Made by a program: the position numbers and the translations under genes. The notes under the pieces are model-generated. The model did not search any database. It saw nothing but the letters and a program-made list of their open reading frames with translations, and had not been told where the DNA came from. This document shows positions 6,987-15,904 of a stretch of 64,000 bases of DNA, one piece after another. This DNA is from Paenirhizobium selenitireducens ATCC BAA-1503 (GTDB lineage Bacteria; Pseudomonadota; Alphaproteobacteria; Rhizobiales; Rhizobiaceae). The number at the start of each line of letters is the position of its first letter. The first letter of the stretch is position 1. The stretch lies in NCBI RefSeq assembly GCF_000518785.1, contig NZ_JAEG01000001.1, positions 124,001-188,000 on the forward strand. Reading direction: 5' to 3'.

Positions 6987-8935
6987 CTCTCGCACCAGAA
7001 CCCGCCGTCGTCATCCTGTCCGAGGCGAGCCACGCGCTCGGCCGCAGGATTGCCGATGCGATCGGCGCAAAACTCCACGGCGCCCGCGCCCGCACCGCGC
7101 ATGTCGATATCGCTTTCGACGAGACAAAGGCGCATCTGGCGGCGCTCTTCTCCGCCGGCCGGCCGATCATCGCGGTGATGGCATCCGGCGCGCTGATCCG
7201 CATTCTGGCGCCGCTGCTCGCCGACAAGCATACGGAACCGGCCGTGGTCGCCGTCTCGGAGGATGGCGCCTCGGTCGTTCCGCTGCTCGGCGGCCACCAT
7301 GGCGCCAACGATCTTGCCCGCACCATCGCCGCAGCCCTCGATGCCCATGCCGCGGTGACCACCGCCGGCGACGTGAAATTCGGCGTCGCCCTCGACCAGC
7401 CGCCGCAGGACTATGTGCTTGCCAATCCGGCCGACGCCAAGGCGGTGATGGCGGAGCTGGTGGCAGGGGCCAAGGCGCAGCTCGTTATTTCCTCTCCCCA
7501 GCGGGGAGAGGGTGGCGCGATAGCGCCGGGTGAGGGGGCGGCACCCGGCGAGGCCGGCCCTTCGGCCCCCTCATCCGGTCCTTCGGACCACCTTCTCCCC
7601 GCCGGGGAGAAGGGAAACCCGCCGCTCGCCGCCTGGCTCGTCGCCTCCCGCATCCCCTTCGCCGCGGACAGCACGGTGACGTTGACGGTCACAGACCGCC
7701 CCAAACACGCCGGTCCGCTCGAGCTGGTCTATCATCCGAAGACGCTGGTGCTCGGCATGGGCTGCGAACGCCATGCGTCGAGCGAAGAGGCGATCGCGCT
7801 CGCCGAACAGGCTTTGGCGGATAGTGACCTCGCCTGGCAGAGCCTCGCCGCCGTCGCTTCGATCGACGTGAAAGCGGACGAAACCGCGATGCACGACGTC
7901 GCCGCCCATTTCGGTGTGCCGGCCCGCTTCTTCCCCGCCGCGCGGCTCGAAGAGGAAGCGCCCAGGCTGCAGAACCCGTCCGAGGTCGTCTTTGCCGAGG
8001 TCGGCTGCCATGGCGTCGCCGAAGGTGCGGCGCTTGCCGGCGTCGGCCCGTCCGGCGACCTCGTCTTCCCCAAGATCAAGTCGAAGGGCGTCACCGCCGC
8101 GATCGCCCATAGCGCCGCGACCGTCGATCCGGCCATGATCGGCCGGGCCCGCGGCACCCTCTATGTCGTCGGCATCGGGCCCGGCGCCGACCAGTGGCGC
8201 TCGCCGGAAGTCTCGGCCATGGTCATGGCCTCCACCGACCTCGTCGGCTATTCGCTCTATCTCGACCTGCTCGGCCCGCTCGCCGCCGGCAAGACGCGCC
8301 ACGACTTCGACCTCGGCAAGGAAGAGGCGCGCGTCGTCCATGCCATGGAACTGGCGGGCGAGGGCAAGACCGTGGCGCTCGTCTGCTCGGGCGATGCCGG
8401 CATTTATGCCATGGCGACGCTGGTGTTCGAACTGTTCGACAAGGGTGGCATCTCGGACGCGGCATCCCGCATCGAGGTCCAGGTCTCGCCCGGCATTTCA
8501 GCGCTCCAGGCGGCCGCTGCCCGCATCGGCGCGCCGCTCGGCCACGACTTCTGCACCATCTCGCTCTCCGACCTCCTGACCCCCTGGGAGCATATCCAGC
8601 GCCGGGTGAAGGCCGCGGGCGAGGGCGATTTCGTCATTGCCTTCTACAATCCGGTATCGATGAAGCGCCGCACCCAGCTGGCTTACGCCCGCGACACGCT
8701 GCTCGAATACCGCCCGGCCTCCACGCCGGTCATCCTCGCCACCAATCTCGGCCGTCCGGGCGAGCATGTCCGTACCGTGCCGCTCGGCGCGCTCAATGTC
8801 GACGACGTCGACATGCTGACGGTGGTGGTCGTCGGCTCGTCGGAGAGCCGCACCGTCACGACCGGCGACGGCAAGACCTGGGTCTACACCCCGCGCGGCT
8901 ATTCGGGGAAGGCGGAGAGCGGGATGAAGGCATGA
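6983..8935 (+). CDS. cobJ: CbiG-CobJ fusion: cobalt-precorrin-5A hydrolase / precorrin-3B C17-methyltransferase
   Basis: A 650-residue fusion. Residues 1-130 are CbiG N-terminal (MASGALIRILAPLL, LLGGHHGAN); about 255-380 are CbiG C-terminal (LVLGMGCERHASSEEA, FAEVGCHGVAEGAAL, KSKGVTAAIA); about 393-640 are the CobJ/CbiH methylase (LYVVGIGPGADQWRSP, CSGDAGIYAMA). CbiG opens the ring lactone and releases the C2 fragment as acetaldehyde; CobJ/CbiH methylates C17 with ring contraction. Residues about 170-210 are encoded by an in-frame palindromic repeat (listed separately) and are rich in Gly, Ser and Pro, unlike any CbiG sequence. They fall in the linker between the CbiG halves, so the enzyme can plausibly still fold. 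Confidence 0.94.
   Translation: MTLAPEPAVVILSEASHALGRRIADAIGAKLHGARARTAHVDIAFDETKAHLAALFSAGRPIIAVMASGALIRILAPLLADKHTEPAVVAVSEDGASVVPLLGGHHGANDLARTIAAALDAHAAVTTAGDVKFGVALDQPPQDYVLANPADAKAVMAELVAGAKAQLVISSPQRGEGGAIAPGEGAAPGEAGPSAPSSGPSDHLLPAGEKGNPPLAAWLVASRIPFAADSTVTLTVTDRPKHAGPLELVYHPKTLVLGMGCERHASSEEAIALAEQALADSDLAWQSLAAVASIDVKADETAMHDVAAHFGVPARFFPAARLEEEAPRLQNPSEVVFAEVGCHGVAEGAALAGVGPSGDLVFPKIKSKGVTAAIAHSAATVDPAMIGRARGTLYVVGIGPGADQWRSPEVSAMVMASTDLVGYSLYLDLLGPLAAGKTRHDFDLGKEEARVVHAMELAGEGKTVALVCSGDAGIYAMATLVFELFDKGGISDAASRIEVQVSPGISALQAAAARIGAPLGHDFCTISLSDLLTPWEHIQRRVKAAGEGDFVIAFYNPVSMKRRTQLAYARDTLLEYRPASTPVILATNLGRPGEHVRTVPLGALNVDDVDMLTVVVVGSSESRTVTTGDGKTWVYTPRGYSGKAESGMKA
7491..7613. repeat. 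Palindromic repeat, family A, copy 2, inside the cbiG-cobJ coding sequence
   Basis: CCTCTCCCC-AGC-GGGGAGAGG at 7491-7512 and CCTTCTCCCC/GGGGAGAAGG at 7591-7613 bracket inverted copies of TGAGGGGGC / GCCCCCTCA. Modules match those of the intergenic copies near 38.1 kb and 49.0 kb. The element is open in the cobJ frame and encodes about 40 residues without a stop. Confidence 0.85.
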
Positions 8936-8967
8936 GCCGTATCGCCGCGACCGTCGGGTCCTTGGTA

Positions 8968-9158
8968 CCCCCCTCTGCCCTGCCGGGCATCTCCCCCTCA
9001 AGGGGGGAGATCACAACCCGGAGGCCGCTCGGCCCTTTCTCAGGCCGCAGACCGAGAAGGCAGTCGGGAGCAATTTCGGGGGTGGCCCGGGACATTTCGG
9101 CTGACCGCGGGTCGATCTCCCCCCTTGAGGGGGAGATGCCCGGCAGGGCAGAGGGGGG
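8968..9158. repeat. Mosaic palindromic repeat, family B, copy 2
   Basis: Left arm CCCCCCTCTGCCCTGCCGGG then CATCTCCCCCTCAAGGGGGGAG; the right arm is its inverted copy ending at 9158. Total about 191 bp, almost the same as copy 1. It fills the gap between cobJ and cobM. Confidence 0.85.
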
Positions 9159-9188
9159 TAACCCGCGACACAACTTGAGGACAACAGC

Positions 9189-9971
9189 ATGACCGTCTAT
9201 TTCATCGGTGCCGGCCCCGGCGCCCCGGATCTCATCACCGTGCGGGGCCTGAGGCTCATCGAGCGTTGCCCGGTCTGTCTCTATGCCGGCTCGCTGGTGC
9301 CCGAAGAGATCGTGCAGGCGGCGCCGGAAGGTGCGATCGTCATGGACACCGCGCCGATGCATCTCGACGCGATCGTCGCCGAGATGGAGGCCGCCCATGC
9401 CCGCGGCGAGGATGTCGCGCGAGTGCATTCCGGCGACCCGTCGATCTATGGCGCGATCGCCGAGCAGATGCGAAGGCTCGACGCGCTGAAGATCCCTTAC
9501 GATGTCGTGCCGGGCGTGCCGGCCTTCGCCGCCACTGCCGCGCGCCTGAAAACCGAGTTGACGCTGCCCGAGATCGCCCAGACGGTGATCGTCACGCGCA
9601 CCGAGATGAAGGCATCGTCAATGCCGGAATTCGAGACGCTGGAGATCCTCGGCAAGTCGCGGGCGACGCTCGCCATCCATCTGTCGATCCGCAACCTCAC
9701 CCATATCCGCGACACGCTGACGCCCTATTACGGCGAGGACTGCCCGGTGATCATCGCCTACCGCTCGACCTGGCCGGACGAACTCCTGATCCGCACGACG
9801 CTGAAGGACATGGCAGAGGAGGTGCGCAAGGCGAAGATCACCCGCACCGCCCTCATCATGGTCGGCAAGGTCTTCGGCCATGTCGAATTCCGCGACAGCG
9901 ACCTGTATAATTCCGAGTTCTCCCACGTGCTGCGCAATGTGGGAAAGAAGAAAAAGAAGGCCGACGTGTAA
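9189..9971 (+). CDS. cobM: Precorrin-4 / cobalt-precorrin-4 C11-methyltransferase
   Basis: A 260-residue CobM/CbiF methylase. It begins MTVYFIGAGPGAPDLITVRG, the usual N-terminus of the family, and contains YAGSLVPEEIV and RVHSGDPSIYGAI, the C11-methyltransferase signatures. It places the C11 methyl that CobH later moves to C12. The C-terminus is Lys-rich (GKKKKKADV). The ATG is 30 bp after the end of a family B repeat with a TTGAGGACAAC leader. It is the last cobalamin gene of this plus-strand run. Confidence 0.95.
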   Translation: MTVYFIGAGPGAPDLITVRGLRLIERCPVCLYAGSLVPEEIVQAAPEGAIVMDTAPMHLDAIVAEMEAAHARGEDVARVHSGDPSIYGAIAEQMRRLDALKIPYDVVPGVPAFAATAARLKTELTLPEIAQTVIVTRTEMKASSMPEFETLEILGKSRATLAIHLSIRNLTHIRDTLTPYYGEDCPVIIAYRSTWPDELLIRTTLKDMAEEVRKAKITRTALIMVGKVFGHVEFRDSDLYNSEFSHVLRNVGKKKKKADV

Positions 9972-9985
9972 TCCGGGGGCAGGCG

Positions 9986-10282
9986 ATGGAGGCTTGGGAA
10001 TTCGAGGCCGATCTCTTCGAGTACAGCGGCAAGGGCTCCTGGCATTTCGTCACCGTGCCGGCGGATGTCGGCTTCGCCATCCGCTGCGCCACCGGGAGCA
10101 GCCGGTCGGGATGGGGCATGGTGGCGGTAACGGCGGAAATCGCCGACGTCGGATTCCGGACCTCGCTTTTTCCCGAAAAGGCATCGTCTAGCTATCTTCT
10201 GCCGGTCAAGGCGGCGGTCCGTAAGGCGGCACGACTGAAGGCCGGTGACCGCCTCAAGGTCAGGATCGCACTCCTGCCATGA
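9986..10282 (+). CDS. DUF1905 domain protein
   Basis: A 98-residue protein fitting the small beta-barrel DUF1905 family: WEFEADLFEYSGKGSWHFVTVP at the start, RSGWGMVAVTAEI in the centre, and LPVKAAVRKAARLKAGDRLKV near the end. Function of the family is unknown. It starts 14 bp after cobM and could be co-transcribed, but nothing ties it to cobalamin. Confidence 0.8.
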   Translation: MEAWEFEADLFEYSGKGSWHFVTVPADVGFAIRCATGSSRSGWGMVAVTAEIADVGFRTSLFPEKASSSYLLPVKAAVRKAARLKAGDRLKVRIALLP

Positions 10283-10365
10283 GTTGCGACCCGATCTGGC
10301 CGTGGCGTGCCATTGTTCTTTCACGCCCGGGCGCTATCCTGCCGGCATGAAAGAGGGAGATTCCA

Positions 10366-10821
10366 ATGACGTTCGACGGTAATGTGACGGGCGGCGGCTG
10401 CCGTTGCGGAAAGGTGCAGCTGAAGGTGAGGGGCCGGCCGGTGATGACCATGGTCTGCCATTGCACCGGCTGCCAAAAGATGACCGCGAGCGCCTTTTCG
10501 CTGAGTTCGCTCTATCCGGAAGACAATGTCGAGGTGAGCGGCCTTGAGCCCGTCATCGGCGGCCTGCATGGGGATCTGCGCCATTTCTTCTGCCCGCATT
10601 GCCTGAGCTGGATGTTCACCCGCTTCGACGCCATGGGACCTTTCGTCAATGTGCGTTCGACCATGCTGGACGATGCGGCCGGCTTCACCCCCTTCATGGA
10701 AACCTGCGCCAGCGAGAAACTGCCCTGGGTGCAGACGCCGGCGCGGCACAGCTATCCGCAGTTTCCGCCGATGGAGGACTTCCCGCGCCTGATGGGCGAA
10801 TTCGCCGAAACCGGCGGCTGA
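10366..10821 (+). CDS. GFA/CENP-V family zinc protein
   Basis: A 151-residue protein of the glutathione-dependent formaldehyde-activating (GFA/CENP-V) family. Zinc ligands are visible as GGGCRCGKV, CHCTGCQK and FFCPHCLSW. Such proteins bind two zinc ions; most characterised members have unknown substrates, and the Gfa activity on S-hydroxymethylglutathione is established for only a few. A formaldehyde oxidation locus lies 42 kb away, but a link is speculative. The ATG follows GAGGGAGATTCCA. Confidence 0.85.
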   Translation: MTFDGNVTGGGCRCGKVQLKVRGRPVMTMVCHCTGCQKMTASAFSLSSLYPEDNVEVSGLEPVIGGLHGDLRHFFCPHCLSWMFTRFDAMGPFVNVRSTMLDDAAGFTPFMETCASEKLPWVQTPARHSYPQFPPMEDFPRLMGEFAETGG

Positions 10822-10898
10822 CAGCTTGGCCATCCGACGCCACATGCGCTAAGACAGGCGCTTCGTTTTTTCAATCCCAACAGCATTCCGGCGGTTAC

Positions 10899-11861
10899 AT
10901 GCACAAGGTCATTTTCGATACGGATCCGGGCGTCGACGACGCCATGGCGCTGCTCTTCCTCCACCATCATCACGAGATCGATCTTGTCGGGATCACCACC
11001 GTCTTCGGCAATGCGTCGATCGAGACGACGACGCGCAATGCGCTGTTCCTCAAGCGCGAGTGGAAGATCGGCGCCCCGGTGGCCCGCGGCGCCGGCGAGA
11101 CCTTCATCCCGCACCGGGTCAGCCACGAGCCGCCGAAATTCATCCACGGCGACGACGGGCTGGGCAATATCGGCGTGCCGGATGTCATCGACCTGCCGCT
11201 CGATCCGCGCCCGGCCCATCGTTTCATCGTCGAGACGATCCGCGCCAATCCAGGTGAGGTGACCCTGGTTGCCGTTGGCCGGATGACCAATCTCGCCAAT
11301 GCGCTGAAGGAAGATCCGGGCATCGTCGAACTGGTCAAGGAAGTCGTCATCATGGGCGGCGCTTTTGACGTCAACGGCAATGTGACGCCGGCGGCCGAGG
11401 CCAATATCCACGGCGATCCCGAAGCCGCGGACATGGTCTTCACCGCCAACTGGCCCGTGGTGATCGTCGGTCTCGATGTCACGACGCAGACGGTGATGAC
11501 CCGCCAGCAGCTCGCCGACATCCGCGATGCGGCCGGCACCAGCCGCGCCCGCCTGCTGTTCGATCTGTCACAGTTCTACATCAAGTTCTACGAGAGCCGC
11601 GTGCCGGACGGCATGGTCGTGCATGACAGCTGCGCCTGCGCCTATGTCGTGGCACCGCACCTGTTCAAGACGCGCTCCGGTTCGGTCCGCGTGGTCTGCG
11701 GCGGCATTGCCGACGGCCAGACGATCCAGAAGCCGGACTATATGGGTTTTGGCCCGAGCGTCTGGGATCATCTGCCGAGCCAGAAGATCTGCACCGGCAT
11801 CGATCCCGACGGCGTGTTGACGCTGATCCACGACACGATCGTTTCGGTCAAGGAAGATTGA
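10899..11861 (+). CDS. Inosine-uridine preferring nucleoside hydrolase family protein
   Basis: A 320-residue enzyme that cleaves the N-glycosidic bond of nucleosides for salvage. The N-terminal calcium-binding motif DTDPGVDDAMALLF is complete, and VVIMGGAFDVNGNVTPAAE and the late HDSCACAYV segment match the family. Substrate preference among pyrimidine and purine nucleosides cannot be read. I start at ATG 10899 because the family always begins with the short strand before DTDPG. It is convergent with cobK: its stop codon ends at 11861 and the cobK stop begins at 11862. Confidence 0.92.
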   Translation: MHKVIFDTDPGVDDAMALLFLHHHHEIDLVGITTVFGNASIETTTRNALFLKREWKIGAPVARGAGETFIPHRVSHEPPKFIHGDDGLGNIGVPDVIDLPLDPRPAHRFIVETIRANPGEVTLVAVGRMTNLANALKEDPGIVELVKEVVIMGGAFDVNGNVTPAAEANIHGDPEAADMVFTANWPVVIVGLDVTTQTVMTRQQLADIRDAAGTSRARLLFDLSQFYIKFYESRVPDGMVVHDSCACAYVVAPHLFKTRSGSVRVVCGGIADGQTIQKPDYMGFGPSVWDHLPSQKICTGIDPDGVLTLIHDTIVSVKED

Positions 11862-12551
11862 TCAGCGGCCGATGATGATGACCGGCAACCCCATCTCCCG
11901 CGCCGCGACGATCTTGCCGTAGCCCGCGGCACCTCCCGAGTTGCGGCAGACGAGATGGGTGATGCCGTGGGCGGCAAAGAGCTCGGCCTCACGCACCGGA
12001 TCGGCCGACGGTTTGCCGAGGATCAGCACATGGTCGACGAACGGCAGCGGTTCGGCCGGCGCGTCGACCATGCGGATGACGAAGCGGCAGTCGCTCCGGG
12101 CGACGAACGCATCCAGATATTGCCGGCCGAGCGCCAGGAACACGGTCGCCCCCGGCGGCAGAATGCGGGCCGCCTCTTCGAGCGAGGAAACCTCCTGCCA
12201 ACGGTCGCCGCGCTGGCATTCCCAGCCGGGGCGAACCATATGCTCGAGCGTGATCCCCGTCTCGGCCGCCGCCTGGATGGCGTTTTCCGAGATCCGCCGG
12301 GCAAACGGGTGGGTCGCATCGATGAGCCGGGTGATGCCCTTCTCCCGGATATAGGCGGCCAGACCCGCCGCACCGCCGAACCCGCCAATGCGCACCTCGC
12401 CGGCCGGAAGCACCGGATGGGCGGTGCGTCCGGCGAGCGATGTGACGACCACGATGTCGCCGCGGGCGACGAGTTGTTCCGCAAGGGCCGCCGCTTCGGC
12501 GGTGCCGCCGAGGATCAGCACCTTCGGCCTTGTCTCAGGCGGCACGGGCAA
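11862..12551 (-). CDS. cobK: Precorrin-6A / cobalt-precorrin-6A reductase
   Basis: A 229-residue CobK/CbiJ enzyme that reduces the macrocycle with NADPH (NADH for CbiJ). N-terminal KVLILGGTAEAAALAEQL is the nucleotide-binding segment; IDATHPFARRISENA, LGRQYL and CRNSGGAAGYGK are family motifs. There is no ATG: the start is TTG at 12551 or GTG at 12545, with GGGGAAG upstream. Either way it overlaps the end of cbiD, so the two form an operon in the order cbiD-cobK, pointing away from cobA. Confidence 0.93.
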   Translation of the reverse strand: MPVPPETRPKVLILGGTAEAAALAEQLVARGDIVVVTSLAGRTAHPVLPAGEVRIGGFGGAAGLAAYIREKGITRLIDATHPFARRISENAIQAAAETGITLEHMVRPGWECQRGDRWQEVSSLEEAARILPPGATVFLALGRQYLDAFVARSDCRFVIRMVDAPAEPLPFVDHVLILGKPSADPVREAELFAAHGITHLVCRNSGGAAGYGKIVAAREMGLPVIIIGR

Positions 12552-13665
12552 TGATCTTCCCCTGACGATCCGTGACGATCACGTCGACCTCGACCGGCGC
12601 ACCGCGCAAGGTTCCGATCGCTGTCGCGCGGGCGGCGCGGGCAACAGCAGACGCGACGTTGATTTCATTTTCATTTGCTAATTCAAGTATTTCTAAAGCA
12701 GTGTTCGCGTGAAGCATTCGCTCCCGAACGGGCCCGGTGAGCACAGCCCCGTCGATCAGCGACAGGAGTGCTTCATTGTCCACCTGGCTGCGGGAGGAAT
12801 GCAGGTCGAGCGCCCCTTGCGCCAGCTTCGCCATCTTGGCGAACCCGCCGGCAATGGTCAGCCGCGGCACCGGATGCACCCGGAGATATTTGAGCAGGCC
12901 GCCGGCGAAATCGCCCATGTCGAGCAGCGCGCCGTCCGGCAGGTCGTGGAAGACCTGCGCGGCCTTCTCCGAGGTGGAGCCGGTGGCGCCCAGCACATGC
13001 TGCATGCCCTCGGCGCGGGCGACGTCGATGCCGCGATGGATCGAATGGATCCAGGCGGCGCAGGAGAAGGGGTGGACGACGCCCGTCGTGCCGAGCACGG
13101 AGAGCCCGCCGACGATGCCGAGGCGCGGGTTCCAGGTCTTTTCTGCGATCTTGTCCCCGCCCGGGATCGACACGGTGATCTCGACATCGGCGGGCAGGCC
13201 GTGCTGCGCGCAGAGTACCTCGACCTCGGCCGTCATCATCGCGCGCGGCACGGGATTGATCGCCGGCTCGCCGACGCCGATCGGCAGGCCCGGTCGCGTC
13301 ACGGTGCCAACGCCGTCGCCGGCGGCAAAGCGGATACCGCTTCCGGGCGCAAGCGGACGCACCGAGGCGACTACGGTTGCCCCATGCGTCACATCCGGAT
13401 CATCGCCGGCATCTTTGACGATGCCGGCCATCGCATAGCCATCGCCAAGGGCCTCGAGCGAAAGCGCGAAGGCCGGCTCCTCGCCGCGTGGCAGCCGGAT
13501 CGTCACGGGATCCGGGAACTCGCCGGTGATCAATGCCGTCAGCGCCGCCTTGGTTGCCGCCGTCGCACAGGCGCCCGTCGTCCAGCCGGTCCGGAGCGGG
13601 CCTTCGGGCTTGGCGATGCGGCCTTCGTCGGCCGCGGGCGCGGCGGTTTTGTCGGGTTGGCTCAT
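12535..13665 (-). CDS. cbiD: Cobalt-precorrin-5B C1-methyltransferase
   Basis: A 376-residue CbiD. It methylates C1 after CbiG has removed the C20 fragment, the step carried out by the unrelated CobF in the aerobic pathway. LRTGWTTGACATAATKAAL near residue 25 is the family signature; GIVGGLSVLGTTGVVHPFS and LLKYLRVHPVPRLTIAGGF follow. I prefer ATG 13665 (MSQPDK...) over the ATG at 13737, which adds 24 basic, non-conserved residues and leaves only 14 bp to the divergent cobA start. Its presence is the best single indicator of the oxygen-independent route. Confidence 0.93.
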   Translation of the reverse strand: MSQPDKTAAPAADEGRIAKPEGPLRTGWTTGACATAATKAALTALITGEFPDPVTIRLPRGEEPAFALSLEALGDGYAMAGIVKDAGDDPDVTHGATVVASVRPLAPGSGIRFAAGDGVGTVTRPGLPIGVGEPAINPVPRAMMTAEVEVLCAQHGLPADVEITVSIPGGDKIAEKTWNPRLGIVGGLSVLGTTGVVHPFSCAAWIHSIHRGIDVARAEGMQHVLGATGSTSEKAAQVFHDLPDGALLDMGDFAGGLLKYLRVHPVPRLTIAGGFAKMAKLAQGALDLHSSRSQVDNEALLSLIDGAVLTGPVRERMLHANTALEILELANENEINVASAVARAARATAIGTLRGAPVEVDVIVTDRQGKIIARAA

Positions 13666-13751
13666 GGTCCCGTTATAGGCGAGCGCGGGGCCATTCGGAA
13701 GCGCCGTCAGCGCCCTTCGCGATTGCAATTTCGCCATGCGGAGCCTAGAGC

Positions 13752-14600
13752 ATGTCCATGAGTTTCGATCCGTTTTCCAAGCTTGCGACGATCATGCCCG
13801 GCCATGTCTGGCTGGCGGGCGCCGGCCCGGGTGATCCCGGCCTGCTGACCCTGCTTGCCGCCAAGGCGCTGGGCGAGGCGGACGTGATCGTGCACGATGC
13901 GCTGGTCAATGACGAATGCCTGAAGCTCGCGCGGCCGGGCGCCCTTCTCGAATATGCGGGCAAGCGCGGCGGCAAGCCATCCGCCAGGCAGCGCGACATT
14001 TCGCTGCGCCTGGTCGAGCTCGCCAAGGCCGGCCACAGGGTTTTGCGTCTCAAGGGCGGCGACCCCTTCGTCTTCGGACGTGGTGGCGAGGAAGCCCTGA
14101 CCCTGATCGATCACGGCGTACCCTTCCGCATCGTGCCCGGCATCACCGCCGGGATCGGCGGACTTGCCTATGCCGGCATCCCAGTCACCCACCGCGAGAT
14201 CAACCACGCCGTCACCTTCCTGACCGGCCATGACAGCTCCGGCGTCGTGCCCGACCGGATCGACTGGGATGCCATCGGCCGGGGGTCGCCGGTCATCGTC
14301 ATGTATATGGCGATGAAGCACATCGCCACGATCAGCGCCCATCTGATGGCCGCCGGGCGCTCGCCCGACGAGCCGGTCGCCTTCATCTGCGATGCCGCGA
14401 CCGCCTCGCAGCAGGTGCTCGAAACCACGCTTGGCCGGGCGGAAGCCGACGTGCTCGCCTCCGGGCTCGAACCGCCGGCCATCGTCGTCGTCGGCGAGGT
14501 GGTAAGGCTTCGGCCCTCGCTCGATTGGCTGGGCGCGCTGTCCGGCCGCAAGCTGCTCCCCGATCCCTTCGCCTCCGGCGCCAAGAAGGACAGCGCATGA
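13752..14600 (+). CDS. cobA: Uroporphyrinogen-III C-methyltransferase (SUMT)
   Basis: A 282-residue single-domain SUMT that makes precorrin-2 from uroporphyrinogen III with two SAM. VWLAGAGPGDPGLLTLLAAK at the start, VLRLKGGDPFVFGRGGEEA in the middle and VVVGEVVRL near the end are classical. It lacks CysG dehydrogenase and ferrochelatase domains. It heads the plus-strand operon cobA-cobB-cobC-cbiB, with ATGA overlaps throughout, and is divergent from cbiD. Confidence 0.96.
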   Translation: MSMSFDPFSKLATIMPGHVWLAGAGPGDPGLLTLLAAKALGEADVIVHDALVNDECLKLARPGALLEYAGKRGGKPSARQRDISLRLVELAKAGHRVLRLKGGDPFVFGRGGEEALTLIDHGVPFRIVPGITAGIGGLAYAGIPVTHREINHAVTFLTGHDSSGVVPDRIDWDAIGRGSPVIVMYMAMKHIATISAHLMAAGRSPDEPVAFICDAATASQQVLETTLGRAEADVLASGLEPPAIVVVGEVVRLRPSLDWLGALSGRKLLPDPFASGAKKDSA

Positions 14601-15904
14601 ACGGCCTGCTGATCGCAGCGCCGTCCTCCGGCTCCGGCAAGACGACTGTGACCCTCGGCCTATTGCGGGCGCTGAAGAAGCGTGGCGTGGCGATCGCGCC
14701 GGCCAAGGCCGGTCCTGACTACATCGACCCCGCCTTTCATGCCGCCGCAAGCGGCGAGACCTGCCTCAATTTCGATCCCTGGGCGATGCGCGACGACCTC
14801 CTGCGCGCCAATGCCGCCGGCCACGCGGCGCAGGGCAGGGTGCTGGTGGTCGAAGCGATGATGGGCCTGTTCGATGGCGCGGCAGACGGCACAGGTTCGG
14901 CGGCCGATCTTGCAGCACTCCTCGGTCTGCCGGTCGTGCTGGTGGTCGATTGCGCCAAGGCGTCCCATTCGATTGCGGCCCTGGTCAGCGGCTTTGCCAA
15001 ATTCCGCACCGATACCCGCGTGGTCGGCGTCATTCTCAATCGCGTCGGCAGCGACCGCCACGAAACCATGCTGCGAGAGGCGCTGGCCGGCATCGCCATG
15101 CCGGTCCTCGGCGTGGTGCGCACCGAGCCGACACTACATCTGCCCGAACGCCATCTCGGCCTCGTTCAGGCGGGGGAGCATGGTCAACTCGAAGCCTTCA
15201 TCGAGCGCGCCGCCGCCGTCATCGAGCATGGCTGCGATCTCGACGCACTGCTGCACGCAGCGGAAGCTTCGCCCCGCGGGGCCGTCCTGCCCGCCGTTGT
15301 TCCCTTGCCGCCGCTCGGCCAGAAGATCGCCGTCGCCCGCGACATCGCCTTTGCCTTCTCTTATGCCCACATCCTGCGCTGCTGGCAGGCGGCGGGGGCG
15401 GAGATCGCCTTCTTCTCGCCGCTCGCCGACGAGGTGCCGTCTTCCGACGCCGACGCTGTCTACCTGCCGGGCGGATACCCCGAACTGCATGCCGGAACGC
15501 TGGCCGCAGCCGCGACCTTCCGCACAGGCATGCTGGAAGCCCACATGCGCGGCGCAAAGATCTTCGGCGAGTGCGGCGGCTACATGGTGCTGGGCGATGC
15601 CTTGATCGATGCCGAGGGCGTCGTTCACCCGATGTTGGGCCTGCTGCCGCTGGTCACCAGCTATGCGACGCGAAAACGCCATCTCGGCTATCGCCGTATC
15701 GCGCCGGTTGACGCAGCCTTCTTCTCCACGCCGATGACAGCGCACGAGTTCCACTATGCCTCGATCGTTTCTGAAGGCGCCGCTGACCGGCTGTTTTCCG
15801 CCGAAGACGCGCTCGGCACGTCGCTCGGAGACGTGGGCCTGCGGCGCGACAATGTCGCCGGCTCCTTCATGCACCTGATCGACATCCGGCAAGGTGCGGC
15901 ATGA
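14597..15904 (+). CDS. cobB: Cobyrinate / hydrogenobyrinate a,c-diamide synthase
   Basis: A 435-residue glutamine amidotransferase that amidates the a and c carboxylates using ATP. The N-terminal P-loop is APSSGSGKTTVTLGLLRAL; KAGPDYIDPAFHAAASG binds the corrinoid side. The C-terminal class I amidotransferase domain carries FGECGGYMVLG, with the nucleophile Cys near residue 326, followed by the family's GYR and HEFHYA segments. ATG 14597 overlaps the cobA stop by 4 bp. The cobalt-loaded form of the substrate (CbiA activity) is expected if CbiX acts at the start of the pathway. Confidence 0.95.
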   Translation: MNGLLIAAPSSGSGKTTVTLGLLRALKKRGVAIAPAKAGPDYIDPAFHAAASGETCLNFDPWAMRDDLLRANAAGHAAQGRVLVVEAMMGLFDGAADGTGSAADLAALLGLPVVLVVDCAKASHSIAALVSGFAKFRTDTRVVGVILNRVGSDRHETMLREALAGIAMPVLGVVRTEPTLHLPERHLGLVQAGEHGQLEAFIERAAAVIEHGCDLDALLHAAEASPRGAVLPAVVPLPPLGQKIAVARDIAFAFSYAHILRCWQAAGAEIAFFSPLADEVPSSDADAVYLPGGYPELHAGTLAAAATFRTGMLEAHMRGAKIFGECGGYMVLGDALIDAEGVVHPMLGLLPLVTSYATRKRHLGYRRIAPVDAAFFSTPMTAHEFHYASIVSEGAADRLFSAEDALGTSLGDVGLRRDNVAGSFMHLIDIRQGAA

